A stretch of 50,772 nucleotides of DNA from a virus. Each line of letters opens with the position of its first letter. The first letter of the stretch is position 1. The DNA is taken from positions 1 through 50,772 of IMG/VR virus record IMGVR_UViG_3300031772_000052; one strand, written 5' to 3'. The notes under the pieces were generated by a model. It was given only the letters and a program-made list of their open reading frames with translations, did no database searches and was not told where the DNA came from. The position numbers were made by a program, and so were the translations under genes. This document shows positions 7,197 through 16,145 of the stretch, piece by piece.

Positions 7197-7990
7197 TAGA
7201 CCACCGTCCTTGCGGTGTTCGTGACCTTGTTGCCGGTGTATGTGAAGATTTCGGTCATGGTTTCGCCAACAGCAACAGCCCCTGCGCCATCATACTGCTT
7301 TGTCACGACCTGGGTGACCTTGTTGCCGGTGTATGTGAAGAGCTCTTCGCGGATCTTTTTGATTTTCGCTGAGGTTTCCCAGACGGTGATGGAGTCCACC
7401 CTGGAACCAGTGTAGAGAATCTCTTCGTAGCTATCTTCGGCGATAAGATGAACGAGCTGGTCAAGCGGCCTGTGCTGTTCGCCAAACGGTGGCGACGGAA
7501 TGAAGAATGGGATGAACACCAGCGGCGTAACATCGATCGTGATCGGGTCGTTGGTGATGAGTAGCCAACCGCTGTCGTGTGCGTCGAATCCTTCAGTGAC
7601 GAAGACGTAGAGTCCAGCCGAGACCTCGCCAGCAGGCGTGTTGTCCGCATCTGTAGTGCGCGTGAGAATCGTTGGAACCGATCCGTTTGCGAGTTGAGTG
7701 ACTTCGTAGATGCAGTTGTTTAGGTTCGGGATCGTATCGAGGCCGCCGGCGGAAGTGACGAGGATTCGGTCTCCGACTACTGCGACCTCGGCGTCGAAGA
7801 CGTTGTTCGCGACAAGGTTGTTTGGGGAGGTGAACGTCTTGCCGGTTCCCGCGCCAGCGCCAATCCAGCTTGAATAGTCGCCAACGGTTTTGAGTCGACA
7901 GCTGTTCTTGGGGTCAAAGAGGATCGGTGCTCCACTACCACCGTCACTGCCACACAGATGGCAGGATCTCTTGCCGTTGCGAAACGGCAT
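7196..7990 (-). CDS. Probable structural protein, 264 aa
   Basis: The N-terminus MPFRNGKRSCHLCGSDG has a CxxC that could bind a metal or form a disulphide. The middle is beta-rich with aromatic turns (AGLYVFVTEGFDAHDSGWLL). The C-terminus carries two copies of FTYTGNKVT about 30 residues apart, also visible in the DNA as tgttgccggtgtatgtgaag near 7228 and 7322. FTYTG-type repeats resemble beta-hairpin adhesion modules. It sits between the 128-aa protein and the 582-aa fibre with 1-bp overlaps on both sides. No enzymatic motif is seen. Confidence 0.6.
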   Translation of the reverse strand: MPFRNGKRSCHLCGSDGGSGAPILFDPKNSCRLKTVGDYSSWIGAGAGTGKTFTSPNNLVANNVFDAEVAVVGDRILVTSAGGLDTIPNLNNCIYEVTQLANGSVPTILTRTTDADNTPAGEVSAGLYVFVTEGFDAHDSGWLLITNDPITIDVTPLVFIPFFIPSPPFGEQHRPLDQLVHLIAEDSYEEILYTGSRVDSITVWETSAKIKKIREELFTYTGNKVTQVVTKQYDGAGAVAVGETMTEIFTYTGNKVTNTARTVV

Positions 7991-8376
7991 TAGCCGATCG
8001 CCTGCAGGCTGACTCTCGCCATCAGCGCACTCGTCGCTCCACTGGTCCGAACAAGAAGAAGCTGTCTGTCCGTGATGATCATGGACTCACCTTCGGTCGT
8101 CACGAAGTCAGTCTCGTCGGTTCCACAGCACAGGATGAGCTCAGTTCCCTGGAGGTCTTTTTTTACGATGACCCAGTCGGTTTGTCCGCCAAGCTTGAGC
8201 TCGAAGGAGCGAATGATGTACGGGGAGCAGAGCTTGAAGTCGAACAGTCCCCCTGTTGCCGCGACTGGAAACGCCTCTATTCCATCACTTCGGACGGAGG
8301 TTCCCGGCGGAAGGGTCCCGTTGAAGTTCCCTCCGGCAGAGATTCGTTGTTCCATCGTCAGTATGCCGTAGGCCAT
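7990..8376 (-). CDS. Small virion-type protein, 128 aa
   Basis: This is a compact beta-rich protein (MAYGILTMEQRISAGGNF, FELKLGGQTDWVIVKKDL) without membrane segments. It overlaps the end of the large terminase gene by one base and the 264-aa gene by one base, so it is part of the same tightly coupled operon. Its size and composition fit a head-completion, decoration or fibre-base protein. No specific family is recognised. Confidence 0.6.
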   Translation of the reverse strand: MAYGILTMEQRISAGGNFNGTLPPGTSVRSDGIEAFPVAATGGLFDFKLCSPYIIRSFELKLGGQTDWVIVKKDLQGTELILCCGTDETDFVTTEGESMIITDRQLLLVRTSGATSALMARVSLQAIG

Positions 8377-10145
8377 TAGAATCTCCCCAGGACGATGTCA
8401 GCTGCGAGCTTGCAGTATGCCAGACTGTGTAGGCCGTCGTCCGGCTGGTCGATAGGGTGATCATACATCATCGTCCGGGTGCGCTCGTTGTACTCGACGT
8501 ACTCGGCGAGGATGTCTTTGGCGAAAGGTTCGAATGTTTCCCAGGCCGGAAAGAGAAACTGCTCTTCCTTGATGCTCTGGAAGATTCCAGACAGGACGGC
8601 ATTTCGGTTCACAATAAACTTGAACGAGTCGCCGTCCCAGCGCTTGCGTTCGCCGAGTGAGGTTGAGTAGGCAAACTGCATCACGCGATCGCGTCCGCGT
8701 TGCTGAAAGAGTCGGCTATTGATGCCCCATCCGTGCCCCCAGTCGACGCCTAGCATCTCGACGTTGAAGACCCCGCACCAGTGCAGGATGTCCGGCAGGA
8801 TGAGCTCGGGGTCGATTTCGCGGCCCACGTAGCGCTTCATGTAGAACGGCCAGAAGAGGTCGGGGTTTACGTAGGCGCCGATCGTCAAGATCGTCCAGGA
8901 AGCAAAGCGCTTCTTGCCGTGCTCCTGAGAACCTTCGGAGCGACCTTCACCCCAGTCGACGCCGGCAAAGCAGCGCAGTCCGTTGTGGACCGGATGGCGA
9001 CCGAAGGTAAATGCATGGCTGTCGATTCCGGTGACTTGCTTTGTAGGATGACAGCATCGCTCGATGTCCATCCTGGTGACTGGTGCCGATGCGCTGTCGT
9101 AGGAGACGCCGAGGATTTCGTTGTTGAACTTCGCTTCGGGCCACTTCTGCGAAGGAAGGACAATCTCTGTGTTCCAGGCGTCCTCGGTCTGCTTCCAGGG
9201 AACCATGAGCTGAGTGACGTGGTAGCCCTGGTAGAACTCACCGGGAGCCATCGTCACCCACTGCCCCGCGGCCGGGTTGATGGGCATCCCGCACTCGGGC
9301 TTGGAGCAGATGAGCCCCTTTTTTCCGATGTTCCTGGCGTCGAGAAGGTTCCAGTAGCGCGGACTATGGCGATCGCACGGGACCAACCATTCGTTCTGCG
9401 TAGACCAGCGCCAATATTCTTCGAGGGTATTCGAGAAGGTCAGCGGGGTTCCAGCGATCAGCTCGCTGCCGGCGACGCCGGCGCTGAGCAAAGACGCAGA
9501 CAGTGACTGCGAAATGACCTTGATGTTGTCCTTGAGTAGATCCTGGGCCTCGTCGAAGAAGACTCGACTGGCGGGAATTCCACGGGCTCGAGCTGGGGTC
9601 AAAAAGGCGTACCGAAGAAACATGTACGACCCGTTCGACAGCGTCTTTTCAAAGACCTGGTCGATGACGGTCTTGTCGATGAGGCTTTTGACGATCCAAG
9701 GCGAGTCCATCAGCGTCGGACGCAGTTTTTCGTTCGAGTACTGCCGTGTCTGCAGCGCCGACGGCGACACGTAGAGACTGCGCCACTGTGGATGAATGAT
9801 CGATTCGGTCACCTGTAGGATTGCAATCGTCGTGGACTTCGACACCTGACGAGAACACTTCATCACGACGCGCCGGTCGTTGTTGTTGTAGACCGGAAGC
9901 ATGAAGGCGTGGTTGTCGAGGCGGAGCGGCTTTCCTAGGTGATAGATGATCGCCTGTGCGATATCGCTCTTTCTTCCGTCAAAGAACTCGTGCCCGGACT
10001 CGTCCTTTTTGATTTCCAGGCCAGGGGCCCACTTGTACAGGTCGGACCAGTCGTAGCGAACAAAGCTTTCAATCGGCCGCTGGACATCTGGTATGTCCCA
10101 GTTGGCGCCCGCTTCGTCGTCCGTGGAATCATCAAGTGTCGACAC
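8376..10145 (-). CDS. terL: Terminase large subunit (packaging ATPase/nuclease)
   Basis: This 589-aa motor pumps DNA into proheads and cuts it at packaging. Residues 97-105 (CSRQVSKST) are the Walker A site, where the usual terminase pattern is preceded by VVMK. Residues 195-202 (VFFDEAQD) are Walker B with the catalytic Glu. A Cys/His cluster (C257DRH, C280...C285) suggests a zinc site as in GpA-type terminases. The RNase H-like nuclease follows, with acidic motifs GVDWGEG (~395), LGVDWGHG (~465) and a C-terminal DQPDDGLHSL. The start is GTG at 10145, overlapping the upstream TAG (TAGTG). The length is normal for the family. Confidence 0.93.
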   Translation of the reverse strand: MSTLDDSTDDEAGANWDIPDVQRPIESFVRYDWSDLYKWAPGLEIKKDESGHEFFDGRKSDIAQAIIYHLGKPLRLDNHAFMLPVYNNNDRRVVMKCSRQVSKSTTIAILQVTESIIHPQWRSLYVSPSALQTRQYSNEKLRPTLMDSPWIVKSLIDKTVIDQVFEKTLSNGSYMFLRYAFLTPARARGIPASRVFFDEAQDLLKDNIKVISQSLSASLLSAGVAGSELIAGTPLTFSNTLEEYWRWSTQNEWLVPCDRHSPRYWNLLDARNIGKKGLICSKPECGMPINPAAGQWVTMAPGEFYQGYHVTQLMVPWKQTEDAWNTEIVLPSQKWPEAKFNNEILGVSYDSASAPVTRMDIERCCHPTKQVTGIDSHAFTFGRHPVHNGLRCFAGVDWGEGRSEGSQEHGKKRFASWTILTIGAYVNPDLFWPFYMKRYVGREIDPELILPDILHWCGVFNVEMLGVDWGHGWGINSRLFQQRGRDRVMQFAYSTSLGERKRWDGDSFKFIVNRNAVLSGIFQSIKEEQFLFPAWETFEPFAKDILAEYVEYNERTRTMMYDHPIDQPDDGLHSLAYCKLAADIVLGRF

Positions 10146-11032
10146 TATGGCTTCTCGGCGGTCTTAGGCGGCGCCGGCGGAGGCGAGACCTCTCCTTGGA
10201 GCTCGGCGAGTGTTGGGATGTGAGTTTTTTCGACTCTCACGGAGAAAAGCGCGAACCGACTCTCCGCTGTTTCCGCGGGGAGTTGCTTTGGCGCAGAGGA
10301 CTTGGACTCCTTCGAAGCCTGGAGAGCCAGCTGCCCCCACGCACGAGCGTCCGTCATCCCGGGATTTGGAGCCTGCATCATCAGCTCGAATTGTCGAGTG
10401 GCGTGCATGAGAACAATTGCGTCCGTTCTCTCCGGCGTAACCTGCGTATCCAGGCCAAAGATGTATCGGATCTGTTCAGTAGACGGCTGGTCCATTCCAA
10501 CCGCAAGATAGTGTCCCTCTTCCTGAGGAAACTCCTTGAGCGTTGTCTTCCAGAATGCCGAATCCACGCTGCTGACATCACAGAAGAGCCGTCGATAGAC
10601 GGCGAGTGCTTCCGGAGTGAGCTCTTCCTTGCAGCGTTCCTTGAAAATTGAAATGAGGGCGTCGTCTGGCGTACGCGCCCAGAGCATCATTCCGATGACC
10701 GTTCGAGTCATCGGAGCACAGAAAAGATCCAGCGCATCTAGGACTACTCTGTCCGGCTTGCCAGTCAGAAATTCCGGCTGATCTTTCCAGAGAAGGTCGA
10801 TTTCTCGTGTCTTGGCCCACTCCAAGAATCCGTCAGTGAAGACGACGCTGGAGCTCTTCGACGCGAGGTAACTCTGAACAGACGCCGGTGCGTCTCTTCG
10901 AAGGGCGGCCTTGGTGTCCAAGATCCACAGGTCGCCCACTTTGGGCAGAGAGAGTTGCTCGAGAGCCTTCGGTAGATCGGCTTTCCGAGAAACTAGGTAC
11001 CGGAGAAATCTCTCATAGGGGTATTGAAGCAC
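10145..11032 (-). CDS. Unknown 295-aa protein upstream of terminase
   Basis: The protein is helical, with a proline-rich tail (SPPPAPPKTAEKP). The GTG at 11032 comes only two codons after the TAA of the 719-aa gene and in the same frame. No Shine-Dalgarno sequence is evident, so re-initiation or rare readthrough is possible. Position directly before terL is where small terminase subunits usually lie, but the protein is longer than most and shows no obvious helix-turn-helix. It may instead be a structural protein such as a tail-assembly or head-completion factor. Function unknown. Confidence 0.6.
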   Translation of the reverse strand: MLQYPYERFLRYLVSRKADLPKALEQLSLPKVGDLWILDTKAALRRDAPASVQSYLASKSSSVVFTDGFLEWAKTREIDLLWKDQPEFLTGKPDRVVLDALDLFCAPMTRTVIGMMLWARTPDDALISIFKERCKEELTPEALAVYRRLFCDVSSVDSAFWKTTLKEFPQEEGHYLAVGMDQPSTEQIRYIFGLDTQVTPERTDAIVLMHATRQFELMMQAPNPGMTDARAWGQLALQASKESKSSAPKQLPAETAESRFALFSVRVEKTHIPTLAELQGEVSPPPAPPKTAEKP

Positions 11033-11038
11033 GCGACA

Positions 11039-13198
11039 TTAGCTCAGCTCGACCTGTCGAGCGGCAACGCGCTTGACGCTCGAGGTCTTCTCTTGCTGAG
11101 ACAGCATCCTCAGCTTGACCAGGCCGTCGAGCACCTTGTTCAAGTGCATGATCGCACCCCGGACAGACTCCTCCGGAATGTCCTCAAGGCCGAGTCGAGA
11201 ACCAAGCAAGAGCTTCGCCAGGACGCCAGACAGGTCTTCGAGGACCGGCGCTACCGAGGCAAAGCGGTCGATGTTCTCCGGGTTGACAAACCCGAGCGAC
11301 AGGACCGTGTCGACCGAGTCGGAGTCTTCGAGCATTGCCGCTGACTTGATGAGATCCGCCATCGGCGGCCGAATCGAGGCAGCAAGACGAACCCTGGAAG
11401 GGGATGCTGTCTTGGTCGCTCCCGGCGTCGCCGGGTACCGAAGGTGGTGCACTTCGAGCACGATGTGGTTCTTGGCCGAGTCGAGCACGCCGGCGATCTT
11501 GTTCTGGCCCATGCCCCACGCCCCGAGAAGAAACGAAGCCTCGTGGCGAGCAAGTGAGTTGAAGTCGAACGAAACCTTCGTGACACCCTTGATCGTGGAT
11601 GCTGGCGTTGAGACAGAGGCGTACTTGCCAAGCTGCCGACCGCGAAAGACGTAGTGACCATTCGCCATCGACACCTTGAGCGGATGAACGTCGAGCGCAA
11701 ACTCTGCCGCCATCTTCTTGAAGACGTCAGCGCTTTCGGAGACCGAGGTGATTTTCGGGAACCGAACGAAGGTCATCTCCGCCGAGATGAGGTAGTTCTT
11801 TCCCGGACCAAGGAGCGGACCGAGGACCTTCGACTCCTTGATCTCCATGATGCCACTGACCCGCGGAGACGGAATCAAATTGAATCGATTGCCCTTGTAG
11901 TCGACGACGCCGATGCTGCGCTCGCCCTTGTAGATAGTGACGCTGGTGACGGTGAACGGAACCGTCGCCACGGCCTTCTTGCCGTCGGTGTAGACCATGA
12001 CGCCGGTCTTGCCGGTCTCGGGACGATCGACCGGAAGAACGATCTTCGGCTCGTCGTCGAGGGGAATACCGGCAATGCGATCTTGCATGGCCGCCAAGTT
12101 GGCGCCCACGAAGATCTTCATGCTCGCCTTGGAGCCGTTGAAGTTGACCACGTTCGGCAACACAAAACCCTTGGCGAGAACGCCACTCTTGTCCCTGACG
12201 CCATAGCGACCGAACTCGGTTGCCTGGACGACGGTTCGGTCATCCGAAAGAGGGTCGAACATGAACGGGTTCCGGTGCGCTCCGAGCTGCGCTCCGTAGT
12301 CCCCAGCGCCGTCGGACTTCACTGCGCCCTTGACGCTATTCGGCACGGGCTTTCCGTACGGACTCTCCGGCGGGGTCAGGGTGATCTCGCCGTTCTTGTC
12401 GACGTTCGACATGGAGTCGCCGACGGTGTCGCAGAACTTCGACTTCTTGAGCTCGAGCAAGTGACGCAAGCCCTGGCGGTCAGCGCGAACCAAGATCGGC
12501 TCGAACACGTTGTCGTTGGTGGCGAAAATTCTGTACTTGTCCGGACCGTCTTTTTTGACGGTCATGACCTTCATCGCCATGTCCTTGTCGAGCTCATCCT
12601 GAGAAGACTCCTTCGGCGCGGCCCATTTTTGCAGCGTCTCGAAGGTGCCTCTCTTCTGGTAGGCGGCGAGGATGTTCGGATCGGCCTTGCCGATTTTGAG
12701 CAGCTCGGCGATGTGTTCCTCTTTGCGGGTCGGGAGAATCAGCGCAGGAAGATTCGCAGACGCGTACTTTCCACCGATCGGAGGAAAGCGATTCTCGAAG
12801 CCCTGGTCGTCCTGCATTTGCGGCGGTGGCTTCGGCGTTGCAAGCCCAGCCCCGACGCTCTCTTGGAAAAATGCCCTGGCGAGATTGTCGTCAGTGAGCG
12901 GCTTGATCTTGCCTTCCTGGAAGAAGATGTCGATGGGAGCCAAGTGCCAGGACTTGACGATGATCGGAACACCGACCTGCTTGGGCGCGTTCGGGTGCTT
13001 CACGATCGCCGTGGCAATGCCGTAGCCCTTTTCTTTGTCGAGCTTCTGGAACTGAACGGACACGTCGAGGCCGATGTCCCGCGGGAGATGCTCCGAGACG
13101 AGCGCGGCGATCTCCTGGGGCCATTCCTGAACGTTGTCCGAGAGCTTCGTGTACTGAGCTCGGCGGAACTGCGGATCTTCAGAAAACAGGTCGCTCAT
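11039..13198 (-). CDS. Large probable virion protein, 719 aa
   Basis: ATG 13198 follows GGGAG with a 5-base spacer. The 719-aa product is mixed alpha/beta with no membrane segment. The first 150 residues include an IVKSWHLAPIDIFFQEGKI segment. The centre (residues ~250-480) is beta-rich (VPFTVTSVTIYKGERSIGVV). The last ~120 residues are helical (LEDLSGVLAKLLLGSRLGLE). Lys/Ala/Ser-containing GKYAS motifs occur twice. No family is recognised. The size and location between spike-like and terminase genes argue for a virion or assembly protein. A long + reading frame opposite it is a coding shadow. Confidence 0.7.
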   Translation of the reverse strand: MSDLFSEDPQFRRAQYTKLSDNVQEWPQEIAALVSEHLPRDIGLDVSVQFQKLDKEKGYGIATAIVKHPNAPKQVGVPIIVKSWHLAPIDIFFQEGKIKPLTDDNLARAFFQESVGAGLATPKPPPQMQDDQGFENRFPPIGGKYASANLPALILPTRKEEHIAELLKIGKADPNILAAYQKRGTFETLQKWAAPKESSQDELDKDMAMKVMTVKKDGPDKYRIFATNDNVFEPILVRADRQGLRHLLELKKSKFCDTVGDSMSNVDKNGEITLTPPESPYGKPVPNSVKGAVKSDGAGDYGAQLGAHRNPFMFDPLSDDRTVVQATEFGRYGVRDKSGVLAKGFVLPNVVNFNGSKASMKIFVGANLAAMQDRIAGIPLDDEPKIVLPVDRPETGKTGVMVYTDGKKAVATVPFTVTSVTIYKGERSIGVVDYKGNRFNLIPSPRVSGIMEIKESKVLGPLLGPGKNYLISAEMTFVRFPKITSVSESADVFKKMAAEFALDVHPLKVSMANGHYVFRGRQLGKYASVSTPASTIKGVTKVSFDFNSLARHEASFLLGAWGMGQNKIAGVLDSAKNHIVLEVHHLRYPATPGATKTASPSRVRLAASIRPPMADLIKSAAMLEDSDSVDTVLSLGFVNPENIDRFASVAPVLEDLSGVLAKLLLGSRLGLEDIPEESVRGAIMHLNKVLDGLVKLRMLSQQEKTSSVKRVAARQVELS

Positions 13199-13207
13199 GT
13201 CGACTCC

Positions 13208-13654
13208 CTAGGTAATCGGAACTGTTCCGCCCGTTGGTGGTCCCAAGGTTACCTTGACTGATGCAAGCGTCAAAGTATGAAGCGCATTCGCAAGTGCTTG
13301 AGCTTGCTGCTCCGGGGTGGCGTCATCTACGTGTAGGATAAGCGAAGTGTCGCCTATTGGGGTGAATATAGCGGGCGCAATCGCCAATTGGTTGACCGGG
13401 ATACAGATCATCGGAGCCCAGAATTTCACGAAAGCGAGCATCAGCTTGGCGGCGCCAACCGGCGCCCCAGGGTCAAAAGCCTTCGCCGCATCGTCTGCGA
13501 GAGCGTTCAGCTGACTCGGTGCGTTCGGCGCAGAGATTGAGGCGTACGCCACGTAGGCTGTCGCAAACATGAGACCGGCAATCTTCTGATCAACGGGCAT
13601 CGCCTTGAACATCGGAAGAAGGGCGGTCTCCATCGTTTTTGCGACCAGTGGCAT
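13208..13654 (-). CDS. Small alanine-rich virion-type protein, 148 aa
   Basis: The product has two long hydrophobic stretches (residues ~25-45, GLMFATAYVAYASIS, and ~67-95, AAKLMLAFVKFWAPMICIPV) within an Ala/Pro-rich sequence, ending in a beta-like tail (VTLGPPTGGTVPIT). This pattern also occurs in phage proteins described as putative minor tail or baseplate components. The ATG at 13654 abuts the TAG of the upstream gene directly. Function unknown; membrane association is possible. Confidence 0.6.
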   Translation of the reverse strand: MPLVAKTMETALLPMFKAMPVDQKIAGLMFATAYVAYASISAPNAPSQLNALADDAAKAFDPGAPVGAAKLMLAFVKFWAPMICIPVNQLAIAPAIFTPIGDTSLILHVDDATPEQQAQALANALHTLTLASVKVTLGPPTGGTVPIT

Positions 13655-14686
13655 CTACTCGTTCACCGGCACAGGCTCTCCCGCTTTCTTGGACAAGAAT
13701 ATGTAATCCGAGAGAATTTTACTATTATCTATGAAGTTCGACTGCAGCTCGGTCAGGTCTTTGATGGCCAATGCCACTGGCGGTCCCGACGGCCCCCAGG
13801 CGGTGTTGACCTTCAGGTCCTTGATGATGCCGATGAGTTTTTTGAGCATGTCGACGACGACTTTTCCAAGAAGAGCATTCTCGTCGGCATCTTTGCCGAA
13901 CTGAAACTTCGATCCCTCTCCGACCCAGGAACCGTCGTCGTAGTGCGTCTCTCGGAACTTGATGGTTCCTGCCACCTTGGGACCAGTGGTCGCCAGGACG
14001 GACACAGTGAGCTCGCGCCGGCCATCGTTGGCGAGATGGCCATACTTGAGCTGGGTCCGGGTTGAGCTCGGGCCGGTCTTGTCGAAGTACTGCTCGACAC
14101 CCATCGTCTCCGGCTCGGAGCCTGACTTGATCTTTCCAATGGAGCGCTTGAACCCGTCAGCACCTTCGGTGATGGTCTGAGCCACCGAGGTCATGACGTT
14201 GCCCTCTTTGAGCCAAGAGGTCCCTACGCCAGGTCCGCCGCCGATAAGCACGGAGCCGCCGCGAAGGATGCGCAACCGTGCTCCTCCTTCTGTGAACCAG
14301 ACCTTGTCCCCCGGAGAATTGTTCAGTTTTCCAAACTCATCAGAAGCATCTCCGATGGTGATCTTCTTCTTTAGGTTTTTGTCGTACTTGATGGGGAGGT
14401 GGAATCCAATGACGTAGCAAGTTCCGCCTGGGCCTAGCACGGCAACACAGTGAGATCCCTCTACCGGCTTTCCATGAAAACCGGTCCCATCAACCGCGGC
14501 GTCTGGCGTGAGAATGATGGCATCGAGCTTCGGGAAGACAGTTCCTTCCGGGCCATACCCAGAGAAGTAGTAAACGCCGTGCCCATGCTTGTCTCCGTTG
14601 CCGTCGACATAGGTCTTCTCTTCTCCGAGAATCCCGATGAGGATTTTATTTTCGTTGAGCTCAACGCCTCTTCCGCTGAACAGCAT
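13655..14686 (-). CDS. Baseplate spike-like protein, 343 aa (tentative)
   Basis: The N-terminal ~100 residues are beta-rich and glycine-rich ([18 protein letters not shown]), fitting an OB-fold. A segment rich in short beta strands and glycines follows ([20 protein letters not shown]), of the kind seen in phage spike proteins (gp5/gpV-like). The C-terminus is helical. This order (OB, beta prism, helix) is suggestive only. It is the first gene of a minus-strand unit divergent from ssb. No good Shine-Dalgarno sequence is present. Confidence 0.45.
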   Translation of the reverse strand: MLFSGRGVELNENKILIGILGEEKTYVDGNGDKHGHGVYYFSGYGPEGTVFPKLDAIILTPDAAVDGTGFHGKPVEGSHCVAVLGPGGTCYVIGFHLPIKYDKNLKKKITIGDASDEFGKLNNSPGDKVWFTEGGARLRILRGGSVLIGGGPGVGTSWLKEGNVMTSVAQTITEGADGFKRSIGKIKSGSEPETMGVEQYFDKTGPSSTRTQLKYGHLANDGRRELTVSVLATTGPKVAGTIKFRETHYDDGSWVGEGSKFQFGKDADENALLGKVVVDMLKKLIGIIKDLKVNTAWGPSGPPVALAIKDLTELQSNFIDNSKILSDYIFLSKKAGEPVPVNE

Positions 14687-14773
14687 AAGTTCATACTACA
14701 TCACAACTCGCGCTCGGGTATAAGACCGTTGAACGCAAGTGTGCTGTGGTCGAACCGCAGCAGAAAGGTCCAA
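14687..14773. promoter_or_regulatory. Divergent intergenic region with candidate promoter
   Basis: This 87-bp gap separates the minus-strand spike-like gene from ssb and must hold signals for both directions. On the + strand CGGGTATAAGA (14715-14725) contains a -10-like TATAAG 50 bases before the ssb ATG. The identical 11-mer recurs at 15952-15962, inside a coding region. No convincing -35 is seen, and a phage polymerase may use different elements. Confidence 0.35.
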
Positions 14774-15169
14774 ATGTCCAGCGTGAACAAAGTGATTTTG
14801 ATTGGAAACCTCGGAGCCAAGCCGGAGCTCAAGCATCTGCCGTCGGGTCAGGCAGTGACTGAGATGAGGCTGGCAACGAATGAAGTTTTCACGGACAAGA
14901 ACAAAGAGAAGCAGGAGAAGGTCGAGTGGCACCGCGTTGTGGTTTGGGGAAAGCAAGCCGAGAGCTGCGCCCAGTACCTCGACAAGGGGCGACAGGTCTA
15001 CGTCGAAGGACGACTGCAGACGCGGTCGTGGGACGACAAGAAGACCAACGAGAAGAAGTACACGACCGAGATCGTCGCCAGTACCGTTCAGTTCCTCGGA
15101 GGAAAACCCGGCGGCAAGTCTGACGAAGGCTACACGGGCGCTCCGCCTCCATCCGACGACGACATCTAG
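14774..15169 (+). CDS. ssb: Single-stranded DNA-binding protein
   Basis: The 131-aa product has a clear bacterial-type SSB OB-fold: [20 protein letters not shown], then [20 protein letters not shown] and [13 protein letters not shown] short disordered linker and an acidic tip (PPPSDDDI) follow. It coats ssDNA during replication and recombination. The tip lacks the final Pro-Phe of the usual DDDIPF that binds partner proteins. The start is set by the SSB N-terminus and an AAAGG 6 bases before ATG 14774. It heads a + island of three genes ending at the terminators near 16112-16183. Confidence 0.95.
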   Translation: MSSVNKVILIGNLGAKPELKHLPSGQAVTEMRLATNEVFTDKNKEKQEKVEWHRVVVWGKQAESCAQYLDKGRQVYVEGRLQTRSWDDKKTNEKKYTTEIVASTVQFLGGKPGGKSDEGYTGAPPPSDDDI

Positions 15170-15184
15170 CCTCCGAGGTTTCAC

Positions 15185-15619
15185 ATGCTACTGACATTTG
15201 CTGCGAGTAGAAAAAGGGTTCTCGGACGAATGATGGCGTCGGCAGTAGAGTCACTCACCGACCACGGCCTCATCAAAATCAGTCTCGGCGGACCCTTAGG
15301 TCGATTCAAGTTGCCGGTCTCTGTTCTTCCTAAGGCGTATGCAGCGATCAAAGTGCTGAATGCCCCCCGGACGGATCCGGACATTTGCAGTCGCATTACC
15401 AGGTGGGCAAAGTCGCTTGGCGTCACGGATCAGGAGATTTCCATCGCCGCAATGGTGACACCTGGACAAATCAGCCAAGTGAATGCACTGTTTGCGGAAA
15501 TCGCCTCGGTGTCGTCGGAGATCATGAGAGTTCATGAGATGACACCAAGGCAAGCCGGAGCCTACCTGAAGCTCTTCCTCGGAGAAGGAAATGGACAGCA
15601 AGTCGCAGCCGCGGCCTGA
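15185..15619 (+). CDS. Unknown 144-aa protein in ssb operon
   Basis: ATG 15185 is preceded by GAGG with a 6-base spacer. The product is basic and hydrophobic at the start (LLTFAASRKRVLGRMMASAV) and helical in the middle, with GVTDQEISIAAMVTPGQISQVN. No membrane span or metal site is evident. It lies 15 bp after ssb and overlaps the next gene by 29 bp in a different frame, so the three genes likely form one transcript. A DNA-metabolism role is suggested only by location. Confidence 0.65.
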   Translation: MLLTFAASRKRVLGRMMASAVESLTDHGLIKISLGGPLGRFKLPVSVLPKAYAAIKVLNAPRTDPDICSRITRWAKSLGVTDQEISIAAMVTPGQISQVNALFAEIASVSSEIMRVHEMTPRQAGAYLKLFLGEGNGQQVAAAA

Positions 15620-16115
15620 CGGACTCACGCAAGGAGAACTCGAACGAATCCAAGCGTTCGAGGAGGCCGTCAAGAAGTGGCAGGAGAAGGCGCTGGAGAA
15701 GGCCCCGGAGCGAGTAAAAACTCTGGGGCCTATTCTGCGCAAATCCGTTCGTACCGGCTCGATCAGTGCCCTTGTTCGGTTCTGCAAGAAGCACGAGATC
15801 GATGTGAAGCGACGCGACATGGAATCGTTTCGGGACTGGCTCATCACTCAGCGGTTCGACATGAAGGATCTTGAGCCGGCGGCGCGTGAGCGTCTTCGGT
15901 TCAAAACACTTCGTGGACAGCCAAAAGAGGAGATGAGTCAGTCGTACGCTGCGGGTATAAGAAAGGGAGAGAAGCTAAAATGTAGAGATTGTATTTGGTT
16001 CGTCAAAGCTCCGCTCGACGGAGACAAGAACGATCCAGACAGCAACAAGGCTTGTGTCGAATTCGGAACCAAAGGTTCTGACGACGCTTGCTACGGCTTC
16101 ACTCGCCCTAATTAA
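15591..16115 (+). CDS. Unknown 174-aa protein with C-terminal Cys4 motif
   Basis: ATG 15591 follows GGAG within AGGAAAT context. Residues 15-45 form a charged helix (QAFEEAVKKWQEKALEK). The C-terminus has CRDCIWFVK (Cys131, Cys134), ACVEFG (Cys155) and ACYGF (Cys167), spaced like a small zinc-binding knuckle. Similar C-x2-C...C...C-x-GF tails occur in phage proteins of unclear role. The ~130-residue N-terminal part has no recognised fold. It overlaps the previous gene by 29 bp and ends in a TAA that lies inside the first terminator stem. Confidence 0.65.
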   Translation: MDSKSQPRPDGLTQGELERIQAFEEAVKKWQEKALEKAPERVKTLGPILRKSVRTGSISALVRFCKKHEIDVKRRDMESFRDWLITQRFDMKDLEPAARERLRFKTLRGQPKEEMSQSYAAGIRKGEKLKCRDCIWFVKAPLDGDKNDPDSNKACVEFGTKGSDDACYGFTRPN

Positions 16116-16143
16116 AAGGCCCCACTCTAGGCTGGCCTTTTAA
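16112..16143. terminator. Symmetric hairpin, probably bidirectional terminator
   Basis: TTAAAAGGCC (16112-16121) pairs perfectly with GGCCTTTTAA (16134-16143) around a 12-base loop. The A tract before and T tract after the GC core suit termination in both directions. It separates the + ssb operon from the - RNA polymerase/metallopeptidase operon; the ssb-operon stop codon is inside the stem. Confidence 0.75.
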
Positions 16144-16145
16144 CG

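Noticed and set aside
10145-11032. Considered as terminase small subunit
   Set aside because: Position fits, but the length (295 aa) and lack of a visible DNA-binding helix-turn-helix do not support naming it.
11030-11040. Eight-codon frame starting at ATG 11040 (TAATG) before the 295-aa gene
   Set aside because: Too short (MSRASIPL) and no sign of function; more likely incidental to the TAA/GTG junction.
11654-13261. Long + strand reading frame (535 codons) opposite the 719-aa gene
   Set aside because: It lies fully antisense to a well-formed gene, has no Shine-Dalgarno sequence, and is rich in Arg/His/Asp/Leu as expected for the complement of GC-rich coding DNA.
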